From positions 5,458,952 through 5,522,951 of the forward strand of contig JAJEKV010000005.1 in assembly GCA_021234155.1 (NCBI GenBank): a DNA stretch of 64,000 nt. The letters run 5' to 3'. The notes beneath the pieces are model-generated. The model was not told where the DNA came from and made no database searches. It saw nothing but the letters and a program-made list of their open reading frames with translations. This DNA comes from Isoetes taiwanensis (lineage: Eukaryota > Streptophyta > Lycopodiopsida > Isoetales > Isoetaceae). Shown here piece by piece: positions 8,700 to 19,599 of this stretch (position 1 is its first letter; each line of letters opens with the position of its first letter). The position numbers were made by a program, and so were the translations under genes.

Positions 8700-11615
8700 G
8701 GTGCAATTTGCCTAGGTCAATGGTGCCTTTCCAACTCAAGATGGTGTGCAACATATTGAAAAGAGCAATATCAATGAAAAGCCAACTCCTAGCAAGAATG
8801 TTGAAGAAAAACAATTAGTCCTCTATAGTAGGGTGCAATAGAGGAACAAGAAGGTGAGAATCATGCACAAGTGCAACAAGGAAATAGTAGGCCAAGGAGT
8901 CATTGTGCTAGCGGATCCCGGTCAAGGCGGCACGATGAAAGGCTAGGGGAAGACAATATTGGTATTGCAATTTCAATGTTGGAAGACAACCTGGAAAGGT
9001 AAAGGTTTGGGTGACAAGGAATGTTTTGGTTGTGTCAAGCAATTGGAGGTTCCTTGCATCATGGCATGGCCTATAAGTAGTGTTCAATTTGTGGAGGATT
9101 ATATTTTCCGGCAGCGAGGTTGTTGGGGACAATGATTGTCTTGATATTGATCCATTGGCGGTTGGAACTCTAAACCTAGGCAAAAGGGGAGAAGTATCGG
9201 TTGCCGGACATTATCCTAGCAAAAAGAGCCAAGTTGAATAGTGACACCAAAGCGTTGAGACAATGGTGAAGGTTAGGGGCTCAGATTGTTGTTGGAGTGC
9301 TTGTATGCAATTCTTTACAATAGAACAATTGGTGGAAGCAAGAGCCACTTTTCAAGAGTACCTTTGTTGATGAGAGGAGGATCTACATGTACACAATCTT
9401 GAGCATGCACTTCAAGATGAAAGAAACCCAAACAAAAAAGATACCCTTTGCTAGGCAAATGGATATGTGCAAAAGCATGGCGGAGTATCCATGCAATTCC
9501 AACTTCTTCATGGCATAATTGGCAAAAAAGCAGTGAGGGGAACGGGATTGCTTTACATGGAAATAATGGTTTGTTGAGACCAACGGCTAGAACCTTAGTC
9601 GGGGAGATATTTGAAAAATATATTGATTTCAATGCAGAGTCTATACCACACAAAAGTAGAAGGGATGAAAAGGGAAGAGCAGTTGTTGAGAAAAGGTTGC
9701 CATCACATTGTACTCAAAAGAGTATTTTGGAAGAAGTGAATTCCCTACTTGAGAATTGGGAATTCTTCCAATATCCCAACCTAGCTTTAGTAGGTTATGG
9801 AAGAAGCATTTCAATCATGTCACCATAGCAACTTCAAACAACTTTGCAAAGTGCAATTTATGTGCTAAGTTGAAGGAGACTCTTGATAAGACTGTGCAAC
9901 CTAGTCAAAGGGCTAGGATAAGGGAGCATATGAAGGACCATATGGTGACCAACTATCATGTAGATCATGTTATTGGATGTGGAGGACTTTATCCGCATTG
10001 GAACCCAATAACTATTTATGTATTATACATGACAAGATGGACCAGCAAAAGACTTGTCTTCCACAATTCAAGTACATACCAAAGTCATGTGGAAGATCAT
10101 ATCCTTCTGAGATCTCAATGATGGGGCAATCTTGCATGGGCGAATCAAACCTACTATGGCCATTTTAGTTTGGAGTTGTGGAGTGATGGTCAGATTTTTA
10201 TATTGGAAGTATCATGAGGTGTTTGAGAAACTATGAAAATGGATACAATGGTCACCTCGGGACCTTCTGACTAGCCGGGCACTACATAGAGCATTGTTAG
10301 ATGGATACCCTAACAATATTGAAAAGTTCACAAAGGCAAGGTTTAGGAAGCATGGGTCTAATGAACATGTTGGAGCTTCAACTTCACGTGCTAAACCTCA
10401 AGATCTACCCAAAAGGTTTCTCTTGCAACTTGATAATTGTCTTTGGCCAAAATAAGAACAGTGGATGTTTTCTTTCCTATCCTACTTAACAATTTGTGGG
10501 GATATTTGAAAGAGTTAATTTAGGGTTTCTTATGCCCGGGCATACCCATGAGGATGTGGATGCATTATTTGACAAATATAGTTGTATCTTGAAGCAGCAA
10601 GCAAGTGACCAACTTTCCTAGGCTAATGGAAATCTTGCATGAATGCACTACTCCAAACCCTATAGCTTCTCTCATAGAAGAAGTGCCCGATTGGAAGAGC
10701 TTTGTGGATGGTTATACATTGGATCTTGAAGGTCATTCTAGGCCTCTGCAGTTCACTTTTTGGGTGAGAGATGGGATTCCAATCTTCCAATGGAAGATGA
10801 GACCTTCGAGGATGAGTGGAGAGGAGGGAGGAAATATGGTAGAGATGAGAATGGCAAGCCTATGATACCTCTAGGTCAACCAAAAGCTTTAAAACCCTCT
10901 TGAAGAAGTGAAGCAATTGGGATTGACTAAGGAAGGAATCCAAGACTATATAAAGCATTGGCAAACCAATCCGGATGACACCAACCGTGCCTTGGTGGCT
11001 TCTTTGGAAGAAGGTGATTAACCCTGTTGGGGAGATAGACACATCCTCGGATGAATTGAAAGAAGGGTGGTTGCCTAAAACTAGGTGGAAGACCTTAGCA
11101 GTCTTGAGGATTTTGATGACAACTGTAAAGTAGCATTCGCAAGCAATATGCTCCTCCTCCTTCTCGACAAACACTATGTTGGTCCTAAGAACAATAGGTC
11201 AAAGTTTCTAGGCATGGATGCTTATGAACCTTCCAACGACTTGGAATGCCACCAATTTGTGGTAGTAAAGCCGCCAGATTTAGATACATATCCGGTGTGG
11301 TTGGGGTTCACTATCTTTGATATTTGCAAAGAAGAAGGTAATATTAACTTCAACCATGTGCGGGTGGAATGGTGGTGTCCGATTGCATCGGTTGACCAAC
11401 GTGATCGGATAAAGAAAGGTACTCGATTGTTGGACAAAGAAATGGAGGAGAAATCCGAAAGTGATCCCCGATCTTTGGCTAGACTATGAAAGTGTTTTGT
11501 ACTCATGGACTCCAAACACTATTCCGGCTAGAAATGCGAGAATTACAATACCTCGGGATGTCGGGAAGAAGGCTATGATATCATTGGGGTGCTTGAAGAA
11601 AGTTGAATAACTATG
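8700..11615 (+). pseudogene. DUF7869-like transposase-like protein, decayed
   Basis: Plus-strand frames join, with breaks, into one large protein. In order: DPLAVGTLNLGKRGEVSVAG (about 9150); a CCW..C module followed by FTIEQLVEARATF (about 9290) and DERRIYMYTILSMHFK; SFSRLWKKHFNHV and FAKCNLCAKLKETL (9780-9880); LCIIHDKMDQQKTCLPQFKY (about 10020); LLQLDNCLWPK (about 10420); FVGIFERVNLGFLMPGHTHE then DVDALFDKYS (10490-10580); VPDWKSFVDGY; and a C-terminal PVWLGFTIFDICKEEG..VRVEWW block (about 11290-11370). The D (DKMD), D (LDN) and E (HTHED) pattern fits the RNase-H-fold domain catalogued as DUF7869, common in uncharacterised, probably mobile genes. Function is inferred only. At least eight stops or frameshifts make it a pseudogene. 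No terminal repeats were found. Confidence 0.6.
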
Positions 11616-12139
11616 TAAATTTTGTTATCAAATTTTTTATGATATGGTGCTATATTGTGAAATATTGACTATTTTGTAAATAACATGATATTACGTTTTT
11701 CATAACTTTGAGGTGAAATGTGTGAATTTGAATATGCTACTAAAAACATGCAATATGAAATATGCCATCTGCGCCGGGGTAGGCAGCTAAAGGAAACGCC
11801 TGTATGTTGACGAAACCGACCCCGCCCAATAAGAAGACCCATGAACCGCGAGTTGGCCAAAGTTAAAAGCATTAGCGGAGATAGGGAGGAGAGCTGTAGG
11901 GACTGATTCAGGGCAAGATGCAAATTTTGAGGCCGCCAAATGCCGCTCACGAATCTGCTAACCCTCCAGCAGCCTGGCGGTCATTGCTTTTCACCTTTAC
12001 AGCCGCGCATGCGCTCAAGTTGCCTCACCTTACATTTGCTGCGCGCACATCTCGGTACACTTCCACTACGCCATCCCCCTCGGCCGCAATGCAATCCCCA
12101 CCGGCCGCTCTCCTGCCAATAAATAGGAATTGTGCCTCC

Positions 12140-12960
12140 ACATGGTCTCCCCGGAATTGTCGAGGCGTCCCATGGCGAAGGGAGATAGTCTCAACTTCGG
12201 TTACCACCGGACATGGATCTCATCTTCCTCATGGAAACATGGGAGCATGCGGGACACAGGATACCCGGAGCTTGCGGGGATACCAACACTACTCAATCTT
12301 CAATGATTGCATAGGAAAGCGGGGCATTGGGGGGGTTTGCCTGCTACTACCGAACAGCCTTGGCGCGATCAATCTCCTTGTTCAAGGCAACAAGCACAAT
12401 TGGTACTGTGGGTGCACATGCAAAAAAACTTCGATGCGTACCCCTCTTTGTGGTGCACGCTACTTTCCACATCACAGAAAACAACTTCTATCACACCCAC
12501 TTTCCGGATGTGGATAGGCTGGACCCCTATGTCGATCTATATGATGACATACAACAAAGATAAGCGGTTAGGCGGGTCATTCTCCTTGGAGACTTCAATG
12601 CGCCAAGACCGGGGTAGAACAACCCATGAGATTTGATCCCTTGATCGATGATATATTACAGTGCGTCCAAGGAGCTTGGCCATGGACATCGATGATAATC
12701 GAATCCGCATGGCTATGGTAGACCGGTTGCTTTTGCTCTCATGCAGTATCTTTGACACAATGTAATCCGCAATGGATCGGCACGCTGGCCGCCCACACGC
12801 AAAAGCACTTGTAGACGGAAAACCGGGGGGAGGATCTAGTGTGGTGGACTATGTGCTTTGGCCCGAAGGGATATGCATGTCGTCCAAGCACTTCCGTGGG
12901 AACATCTAATAGGGATGAAGAGATCGACTCAGACCACTTACCACTTTACTTGAAGTTGGC
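12140..12960 (+). pseudogene. LINE apurinic-type endonuclease
   Basis: Broken frames read NCRGVPWR (start of domain), LIFLMETWEH (catalytic glutamate in xET/QE), GIGGFACYYR, FVVHATFHITENNFY, VILLGDFNAP (GDFN motif) and finally DHLPL near 12935 (the SDH-like end motif). The domain would nick target DNA to prime reverse transcription. Stops at about 12560 and 12615, plus frameshifts, inactivate it. Confidence 0.8.
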
Positions 12961-13149
12961 TTGGCAGGTTTTGCGAACCCCCAGTGCAACAACTCCTCAC
13001 ATGCCTCAGCTACAATTGGATTATGAACATGTAGGGGCTTATGTCCAGATGCTTATAGATGAACTGGCAGAAATTTTGCAATATCCTACACTAGAGCAAC
13101 AAACAGGCTGGCTGACTGATGTGCTTAGGACTGTGGCATAGAGGTGCTT

Positions 13150-14480
13150 TGGGATAAGCCGCCCGCGACGGACCTCCAGGAACACAACCTTCCCACGTAA
13201 TCAATGGTTTGTGGCAGAGTGCAAGGAACACAAACGCTGGCTCCGCCAAGTCACAGACCCTGCTTTACGCTCACATGCAGGCAGACAGTACCGCGTCTTC
13301 CTTAAAGCTAAGAAAGCCAGGTACATTGCAGAGCATCAAAGGGAAATGTTTTACCTTCTGGAACGTCACCCCAGGACCTTCTGGCGAAGGGTTCTTAGAA
13401 AGCCAGTACAGCCCACAGGGAATATCACTCATGAGCAGTGGAGGCAATACTTGCAACAACTATACGACCCTCAGGGTGCACATGCAGCATTACCCCTGCA
13501 AGAAGGCCCAATGCTAGAAATCACAGATTCGGACGTGGAACAAGACTTACAGTGTCTTGCCAATGGAAAAGCCCCAGACTTGGATGGTATGCAGGCATAA
13601 TTGCTTAAATAGGCAGGGTCGTCCATAATACTAGTGCTGACCGCCTTGTTCAACAAGGCATTACATAAAGGCTTCCCGCTGCAGTGGGCCAATAGCAGAG
13701 TTGTTCCCATCTATAAGGCAGGTGACCCACACTGCCCAGCCAATTACCGAACAATCATGGTCAGTTCGTTGTTTGCAAAGCTGCTTGCTGGGATTCTCGA
13801 GCAGCAGTTCATGGGCTGGGCAGAGGCAGCATAGGTGCGAGCCCTCACCCAGGCAGGATTCAGACCCCAGCACTCAACCATTGACCACATATTCACGTTG
13901 TGAACTCTGGTTGAAGACATCAAGAACCGCCGTCAGGATCTATATTGTTGCTTTGTGGATTTTGCAAAGGCGTTTGACACTGTGCCTCGAGAAAAACTAT
14001 GGGCAAGATTGCGACAGCTAGGGGTTCCTGTACATTTGCAGAATGCAGTGTACAGGCTATATGAAAGATGCTCAGGTCGGTTGCAGCCGACAAGCCAATC
14101 ATTTGATAGTATAATATCGGGGTTCGTCAGGAATGCCCTCTCTACCCAACATTGTTTGGGCTTTACATTGATCAATTGGAGAGCTGGCTTGCTGATAATG
14201 CTTCTCTACCAGATCATCAGACAGTTAATATATGCTGATGATATGGACCTCCTAGCTTACACACCAGCAGACATGCAACGACATCTCGATGCCGTGGACA
14301 CATTCTGCCAAGCGACTGATATGCGCGTCAACCTGGCCAAGACTAAGGTGGTTTTCATATCATCTTCACGTAGAGGATCCCCTCCTTCAGCTACTGAGGG
14401 CAGAATGTGGAAGTAGCATCCACACATAAATATTTGGGAGTGGAGTTTCCTTCTACTACGCACTGGGACACTTATGTTTT
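13150..14480 (+). pseudogene. LINE reverse transcriptase
   Basis: The frame 13211-13600 holds the pre-RT region (FLKAKKARYIAEHQREMFYL, then LANGKAPDLDGMQA, the NGKAPGxDG landmark). 13634-13834 reads RVVPIYKAGDPHCPANYRTI and LAGILEQQF. 13955-14416 reads CFVDFAKAFDTVPREKLWAR (motif with catalytic D), then LIYADDMDLLAYT (YADD), DMRVNLAKTKVV and, one frame over, STHKYLGVEF. Frame breaks at 13600, 13834 and around 13900, and an in-frame collapse of the QGxPLSP block around 14120-14180, show decay. Confidence 0.9.
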
Positions 14481-14500
14481 ACTATCATAAAACTAGTCTA

Positions 14501-16980
14501 TGTGTTGTTGCTAGAAAATGTTTTAATTTAGAGATCTCATGAGTATACCTAACTTCTGAAAAGATTATATATTTTTTATATATGCAAGACTTCATATATT
14601 TCCAATTTCATGCTACATATTCTAAACGAGGTGCACCCTGGACTACCACATCCGTCAGATCTGTCGATCCTATGGTACAATATGTTGGGGTCTCTGGGCA
14701 CCTCTTATTTTGCGTATGGTCATTTATGATTGGAGGTGCCTACGATTTTGAAATATGAAATACGATTCGCCTAAGATTTTGAATATCGAACCTCTATATG
14801 GCTTTGCCTAAGCTTTTAGAGTATGAAATACGGGGGCTCGAGCCTCTACCAAAATAACTCAATATCTTAATAATACTACTTTAATCAAAATATTCAGTGA
14901 GCTAATGTGATTATTTTCTATCTTAAATCTATAATTTTTTTTATAACAACCCATTCAATTGTTTTAGGGATATATAGTATATAGTATATGGTTTCAGGAA
15001 TTGTCATTTTTACATCCATATCAAATTCCCCTGGAACCCCCTTTTATTGTGCTACATATTCGTGCTATGCGACTCCTCTAAAAAATGTACGTATTTTTCT
15101 GGAAGGAGAAGAGAGACAATTGCTAGGGTAGATTTTTGTGGGATAATTCTCGTTTGAATTTGAATCGACCTCCAAAATGTAAAATATTTCTTTCCCTGTT
15201 CTTGCTGGTAGGTAGGCTTTGCGGGATATTTTGATTGCCACGATTCTTGCTTAAGGTTGCATTTTCGGGCATTCTATCATGGATCCACTCATTTTAGGCA
15301 TGATTGCCATGCTCCTGCAAGCTCTAACACTCGGATTTGCCTTCCAAGGATTCTGTTTACAGCTTATTGAGCTCAATAAGTTTGAAGATCCCATGAATGT
15401 GTTCAATGGCGATGATTGGCAAGATAATAACGGTATTTTCTTTTGTGCTTCTTCGGCTTTGATGTTAGTTGGCTCATGTAGAGATAGAAGACCATCGAGA
15501 AGATTTTGGATTGCTTCAAGGCAAAGAACTTCTGGGATGTTGGCGAGCCATTTTGGTTAAATGGCTTGTATCTCGATTTGGGCTTAAATTGCCTACTGGA
15601 ATACATTGACGTGACTAGGCGTTAATCATAAATCCTAGGAAATCTATACCATTAAACAAGGTCCTTTTTCTAAATAGAGACAGTTCCAATCATTCAATAT
15701 TAAGACAGTTAGGAAATTGAGACAGTTCCAATGATTTTTTTTAAGATAACTAATAACCATGATGTTGTAATTGATCATGACAAGTTAAGACCATGACAAG
15801 ATATGATTATAATCATGGTTAATCTAGACCTAGGTAAGGACATATGCTTATTCTTAAGGTCTAAGGTTATAGACATGTTATTTCTAGAAATGAGGCCATT
15901 TTAGGAAGGCTCATTAAATAATAATTGGTATCCATGGGGTCGAATAAAATGGGACCAAATCCATTTTGAATCCGCTCGGTTTGCCTAGGCCGACGGATCC
16001 CGAGGTTCTTAAACATGCATTGAGTCGGTTCGGCATAAGCTTTGCCGGATCAAGAATTATAAACAAGTATTTAAAGTTCTGTTTCCAGTTTTGGTTGCAA
16101 TGAACAAAATCAGCACCATATAGTACATTACCTCAAATCTTATAGTATTTTGCAAATTCTCTTATACAGTATAGCAATTTTTGTACATGCATACCCCACA
16201 AACGAGGAACTTTATGTACGGTGTAGATCAAGGAATAAAGGGTGCATATGCCTATCCAACAGCTCTCGATGCCCGAAGTCATCCCCCGTGTGAATATGCA
16301 ACCAAACCAAAGGGGGTTTAAGGGGGAATTTAATTTTGAAGTGTGTAATGTAATGGTTTGTGTTATAGCTAAAAAAAAATTTGGCCCCTTCGGGGCCTCC
16401 AACAAAAAACATTACATTATACTTAAATGAATTGATGTTATGTTGTGTATTGGATATATGATAGTTATGATATATTAAATGGTCTATAATACTACAAGAC
16501 CATATATGCCTAGCCAGTGATTAAATAGTTTGCTAGAAACTCTTTTCTCATCACGTTAATGAATGTGGATGCTTATAACCACCATCCACTAATCACAAAA
16601 CTAAATTAAGTAACTGCAATGACCTTACTAAAAATAAAGGGCATGTTTCCGCCATCCGTAGTCTCATTGCCCAAATTTAGGTCGGGCAGAATATGCAAAG
16701 CTAGAACCATATGGAGGTAGTAGGAAAAAGATATTGCAAATACTGAAAGTAAAATTTCTCTAATTAATAGAGAAGCAATAGAATTGTACGTAATCACCAT
16801 AAATGAGATAATAGACCTTCTAATCCAACATTTGCATGCATATAGTGGCTGGATTATACTAATATAATATGCCTCTGCCCTATTCACGAGTGACTTGCCA
16901 AGCCTGACTCCTTAGAAGAAGATACAATAGCCAGATACTATAGGGATGATGGCCGAAATAATTTAAGGCTCTTGAAACTG
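14501..16980. other. Intergenic; no supported gene
   Basis: About 2.5 kb with no recognisable gene. A plus-strand open frame at 15279-15560 (93 residues, hydrophobic start MDPLILGMIAMLLQALTLGF, a possible single membrane segment) has no recognised relatives and could be chance. A perfect small hairpin, GGCCCCTTCGGGGCC, lies at 16383-16397. The phrase TTATTGTGCTACATATT occurs at about 15044 and again near 26482. No RNA gene was seen. Confidence 0.5.
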
Positions 16981-17255
16981 GGGTAAGAGCATGTTAGGGC
17001 CTACATGTTTTGGAAACTACCTGGAAAATACTCTGGGTAGTCAAAGATGATGATATATTTGAGTTCTTAACATCTTCTTGACATCACAAAGTACCTTACA
17101 ACATGTATGTACTACTACTCTTGAACATAACACAATTTCTTTTAGTCAATCTTGTAGTCTAGGTACTTTAAAATACAATTATGTACTTGCACAGAAGTAC
17201 ACAGAAAAGTACCTTTTTGGTAATTTTTTATGTAGGCCCTAACATGCTTTCACCC
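16981..17255. mobile_element. 275-bp MITE with 26-bp terminal inverted repeats
   Basis: The ends are inverted repeats: 16981-17006 and 17230-17255 share GGGTRARAGCATGTTAGGGC and continue CTACAT, with two mismatches in 26. The interior is non-coding and AT-rich. ACT precedes the left end and follows the right end (17256-17258), a possible 3-bp target duplication. GGG-type ends with a 3-bp duplication suggest a PIF/Harbinger (Tourist-like) MITE, moved in trans by a transposase elsewhere. The superfamily call is tentative because ACT is not the usual TAA/TTA. Confidence 0.8.
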
Positions 17256-18449
17256 ACTGAGCATGGTCGGTTTGCTTAACCTGAGATGCTTGTAAGTAAT
17301 AAACCATTGCCAAGAAAATTTAACGAAGCGCAATGTGCTTTTCTCCAAGTATTCCTTCAGCAATCCGATGTAAGCTAAGAAACCCTTTTGCAAAGAACAA
17401 CGTGAACTTCAGCATTTGCATTAAGAAATTTCATTATTTGTAGTCTACCATTGTGGCCCTGTCGCCAATGCACCCAAATTGGCCAAATTAATCTGCATAA
17501 AGCCAAGAAATCCAGAAATACACATCTGCCAGCGAGCCCAGCAAATGCCTCTACTGAAAGCAACTGAATGAGTAATCTTCAACTTTAGAATGAATAGAAG
17601 AGAAAAATTAATGGATCTATCTCACCGCCCCATTTAAAAGGTTTCTTCAGATTTGTGAACGAGGATTTAGTTCAATCTATCAGTTTCATTGCTGTTCAAG
17701 CCTATCTCCTTTTCCACTGTTTTTTGATCTGGATCCAAAACAACTTGTATAATAAAAAACCCATTTTACGGAAGCATTACTAGATTCGAAAAATAATCCA
17801 TTGTACGCCCATCTTTTGAAAATCCGCATGATGCCCATCTAACCCAGAAAAACTCTGATTTAGGCTAGAAAAACTCTACAGTGCCTGTAATCTTACCTGT
17901 TAAGCTTAATTTCTGACTGTCTGATCCCATCCTTCACACCTTTTGAAAGCAAAAATCCATCATTTACACTGTCTGAAAGAAGAAAAAGAGGCAGAAATAA
18001 TCTGAACAATTAAACCGAATGAGTACCCAGAAACAGTTAGCCTGTATAGAAGAAGGTTATGATGGAGACATATGCCTAAACATTCCAGCTTTGGATTCAA
18101 CTGGTTTGCAAGCAGGAACAAGAACATAAGTTGTGCTCTCAGGTCGGATTAGGTCAAAGGACATCTGTACCAAAATAGAGGATAAAGAAGAGTTGGTAAA
18201 CTGGGATGAAGCTGCCTGTTGAAACAAGAATTGCAACTAGAGCCCAAAAGGAGGAGATGTCCATGGCGGATTAGATCAAAAAGCTTCTTTGCTGCTAATT
18301 GTCCAATTCTGAAACCCTAGGATTTGTATGCACGATGGTTGCATGTATTGTGTAATCGAATTTGTTTATTACTAGGATTATGGGTTTACTTCGTAGGATT
18401 AAATATGGGTCGTTGATCTTCAGCATATCCCGGGCATGATTCCACATCA
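17256..18449. other. No supported gene
   Basis: Only short open frames, none with a recognisable domain. The sequence is moderately AT-rich and unstructured at the level I can read. A minus-strand frame at 17563-17375 (62 residues) is likely chance. Confidence 0.5.
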
Positions 18450-18487
18450 GTGGCTGGCATTTTTTTCAAAAAAAAATGCCTTGCCAC
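18450..18487. repeat. Near-perfect hairpin at the edge of the GC-rich island
   Basis: GTGGCTGGCATTTTTTT is mirrored by AAAAAATGCCTTGCCAC around a short CAA loop. It sits at the AT/GC composition boundary and could be a terminator-like or boundary structure. No function can be assigned. Confidence 0.6.
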
Positions 18488-18539
18488 TTTCTAAGATTCG
18501 AAACAATTTGGAACCTTTGCCCATCACCGTCATATATCG

Positions 18540-19330
18540 CCCACTTTATTGGCTCCCGAAACCGAGTTCGCGAACCAATCGGGTTAAGCCCAAGCGAAAC
18601 CTCGAAAATTCTGCTGCGAACCCCTCGATTCGCCTAAGCGAAACTTCGATGCCGGGCGTGGCGGGCGTCCCGGGCGAGGGCGTCGGTGGGGCCTTCCAGC
18701 AACCCAACCCGGTTTGTTGCAGGATTCGCAGGCTTGTGGGTGGGCTGGGAGTACGGCGGTAGAAGCGCACCTGGTTCGCCTGGGCGCCCCCGGCCCTCGC
18801 ACGCCCCCGAGTAACGGGCGGCGCGAAGGGCTGCGAGGGTGTGGCAGGTCCGCAGAACGGCATCAGCCTACCGGTTCGCTTAACCCCGTCTCCGGGCGGA
18901 TCGGGCAAGATTGTGGCAAGGGTGAGGGCCAACGGCTGGTCATCCGGGCACCGAGTTCCGTGGAGCCCGACCATCCAGTGAGAGAATCGGGCTTTTAGAA
19001 TCGGGCCCATGGCATGTCTCCAGCCTAGATTCATCTGAAAGCTGATCGAACAAAGCACCGCGTGGAATTTTTTCTAGCAATTTCGCCTTCTCACTGTCAT
19101 TCTTGGACACTTGAATCTGCCACACTTGAATCATTTTCGCCTACCACTGAACCTTCATTCGACCAGCTTGTTTTCTATGTCGGACGCTCCAGAAGCAGCT
19201 CCAGAAGCAACTCCAGAAGTGGAATCGATTGGAGAACGCGGCTCCTTAGCCTGTTAAAAACAAGTATTTCGCCTTCCTTCTTTCTTTCTTTTGAGCGATT
19301 TTGAGATGCATTGAGCGATTTTGAGTCTTG
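18540..19330. other. GC-rich left flank with repeated GGTTCGC motifs
   Basis: Composition rises sharply from AT-rich to GC-rich here. The motif GGTTCGC or its complement recurs (about 18565, 18774, 18872), as it does in the right flank at 24.9-25.3 kb. Long open frames on both strands (18546-19058 minus, 18714-18998 plus) are proline/arginine/glycine-rich and expected by chance in such sequence. Also, GAACCTTTGCCCATCACCGT at about 18512 resembles GAACCTTTGCACATCACCGT at about 25347, in the same orientation. Confidence 0.4.
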
Positions 19331-19599
19331 TTTTGAGCTCCAATGACAAAATTATAAGTGTGCTCGTACAATTGCATCTAGGTTCCCTATTGCCATCCCT
19401 ATTGCTACACTTGGTGAGAGTTGCCCATCATAATAAAATATGTTTCCTTAAGTGGGCGCTTATTTTTATTTGTTGAAGCTTATTTTTATTTGCTGAACGT
19501 TCGGAACTTATTTTTATTTGTTGAAGCTTGTTTTTATTTGTTGAAGCTTCTCCTTTATTTCTTAAAGCTTCTCTTCGTGTGACTCATAATCACCTGGAA

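Larger units (their letters stand above)
11930..14500 (+). mobile_element. Non-LTR retrotransposon (LINE), not L1 type, truncated
   Basis: An AP-endonuclease region (about 12140-12960) is followed by a reverse transcriptase (about 13150-14480), the LINE ORF2 order. The 5' part (11918-12140) is a proline/alanine-rich open stretch with no recognised domain. There is no poly-A tail or 3' repeat after 14500, so the 3' end is missing or not visible. The RT phrases (FVDFAKAFDTVPREKLWARL, LIYADDMDLLA) resemble Jockey/CR1/RTE-like groups more than the L1 group dominant in angiosperms. The clade is left open. Confidence 0.85.

Noticed and set aside
15279-15560. 93-residue hydrophobic plus-strand frame
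   Set aside because: No homology recognised, no neighbouring gene structure; kept only as a remark, not called a gene.
16383-16397. GGCCCCTTCGGGGCC hairpin as a bacterial-type terminator or Helitron end
   Set aside because: No CTRR end at the right distance and no bacterial context; reported only as a small hairpin.
18546-19058. 170-residue minus-strand open frame in the GC-rich left flank
   Set aside because: Proline/arginine/glycine-rich, overlapped by open frames on the other strand, no domain; explained by GC composition.
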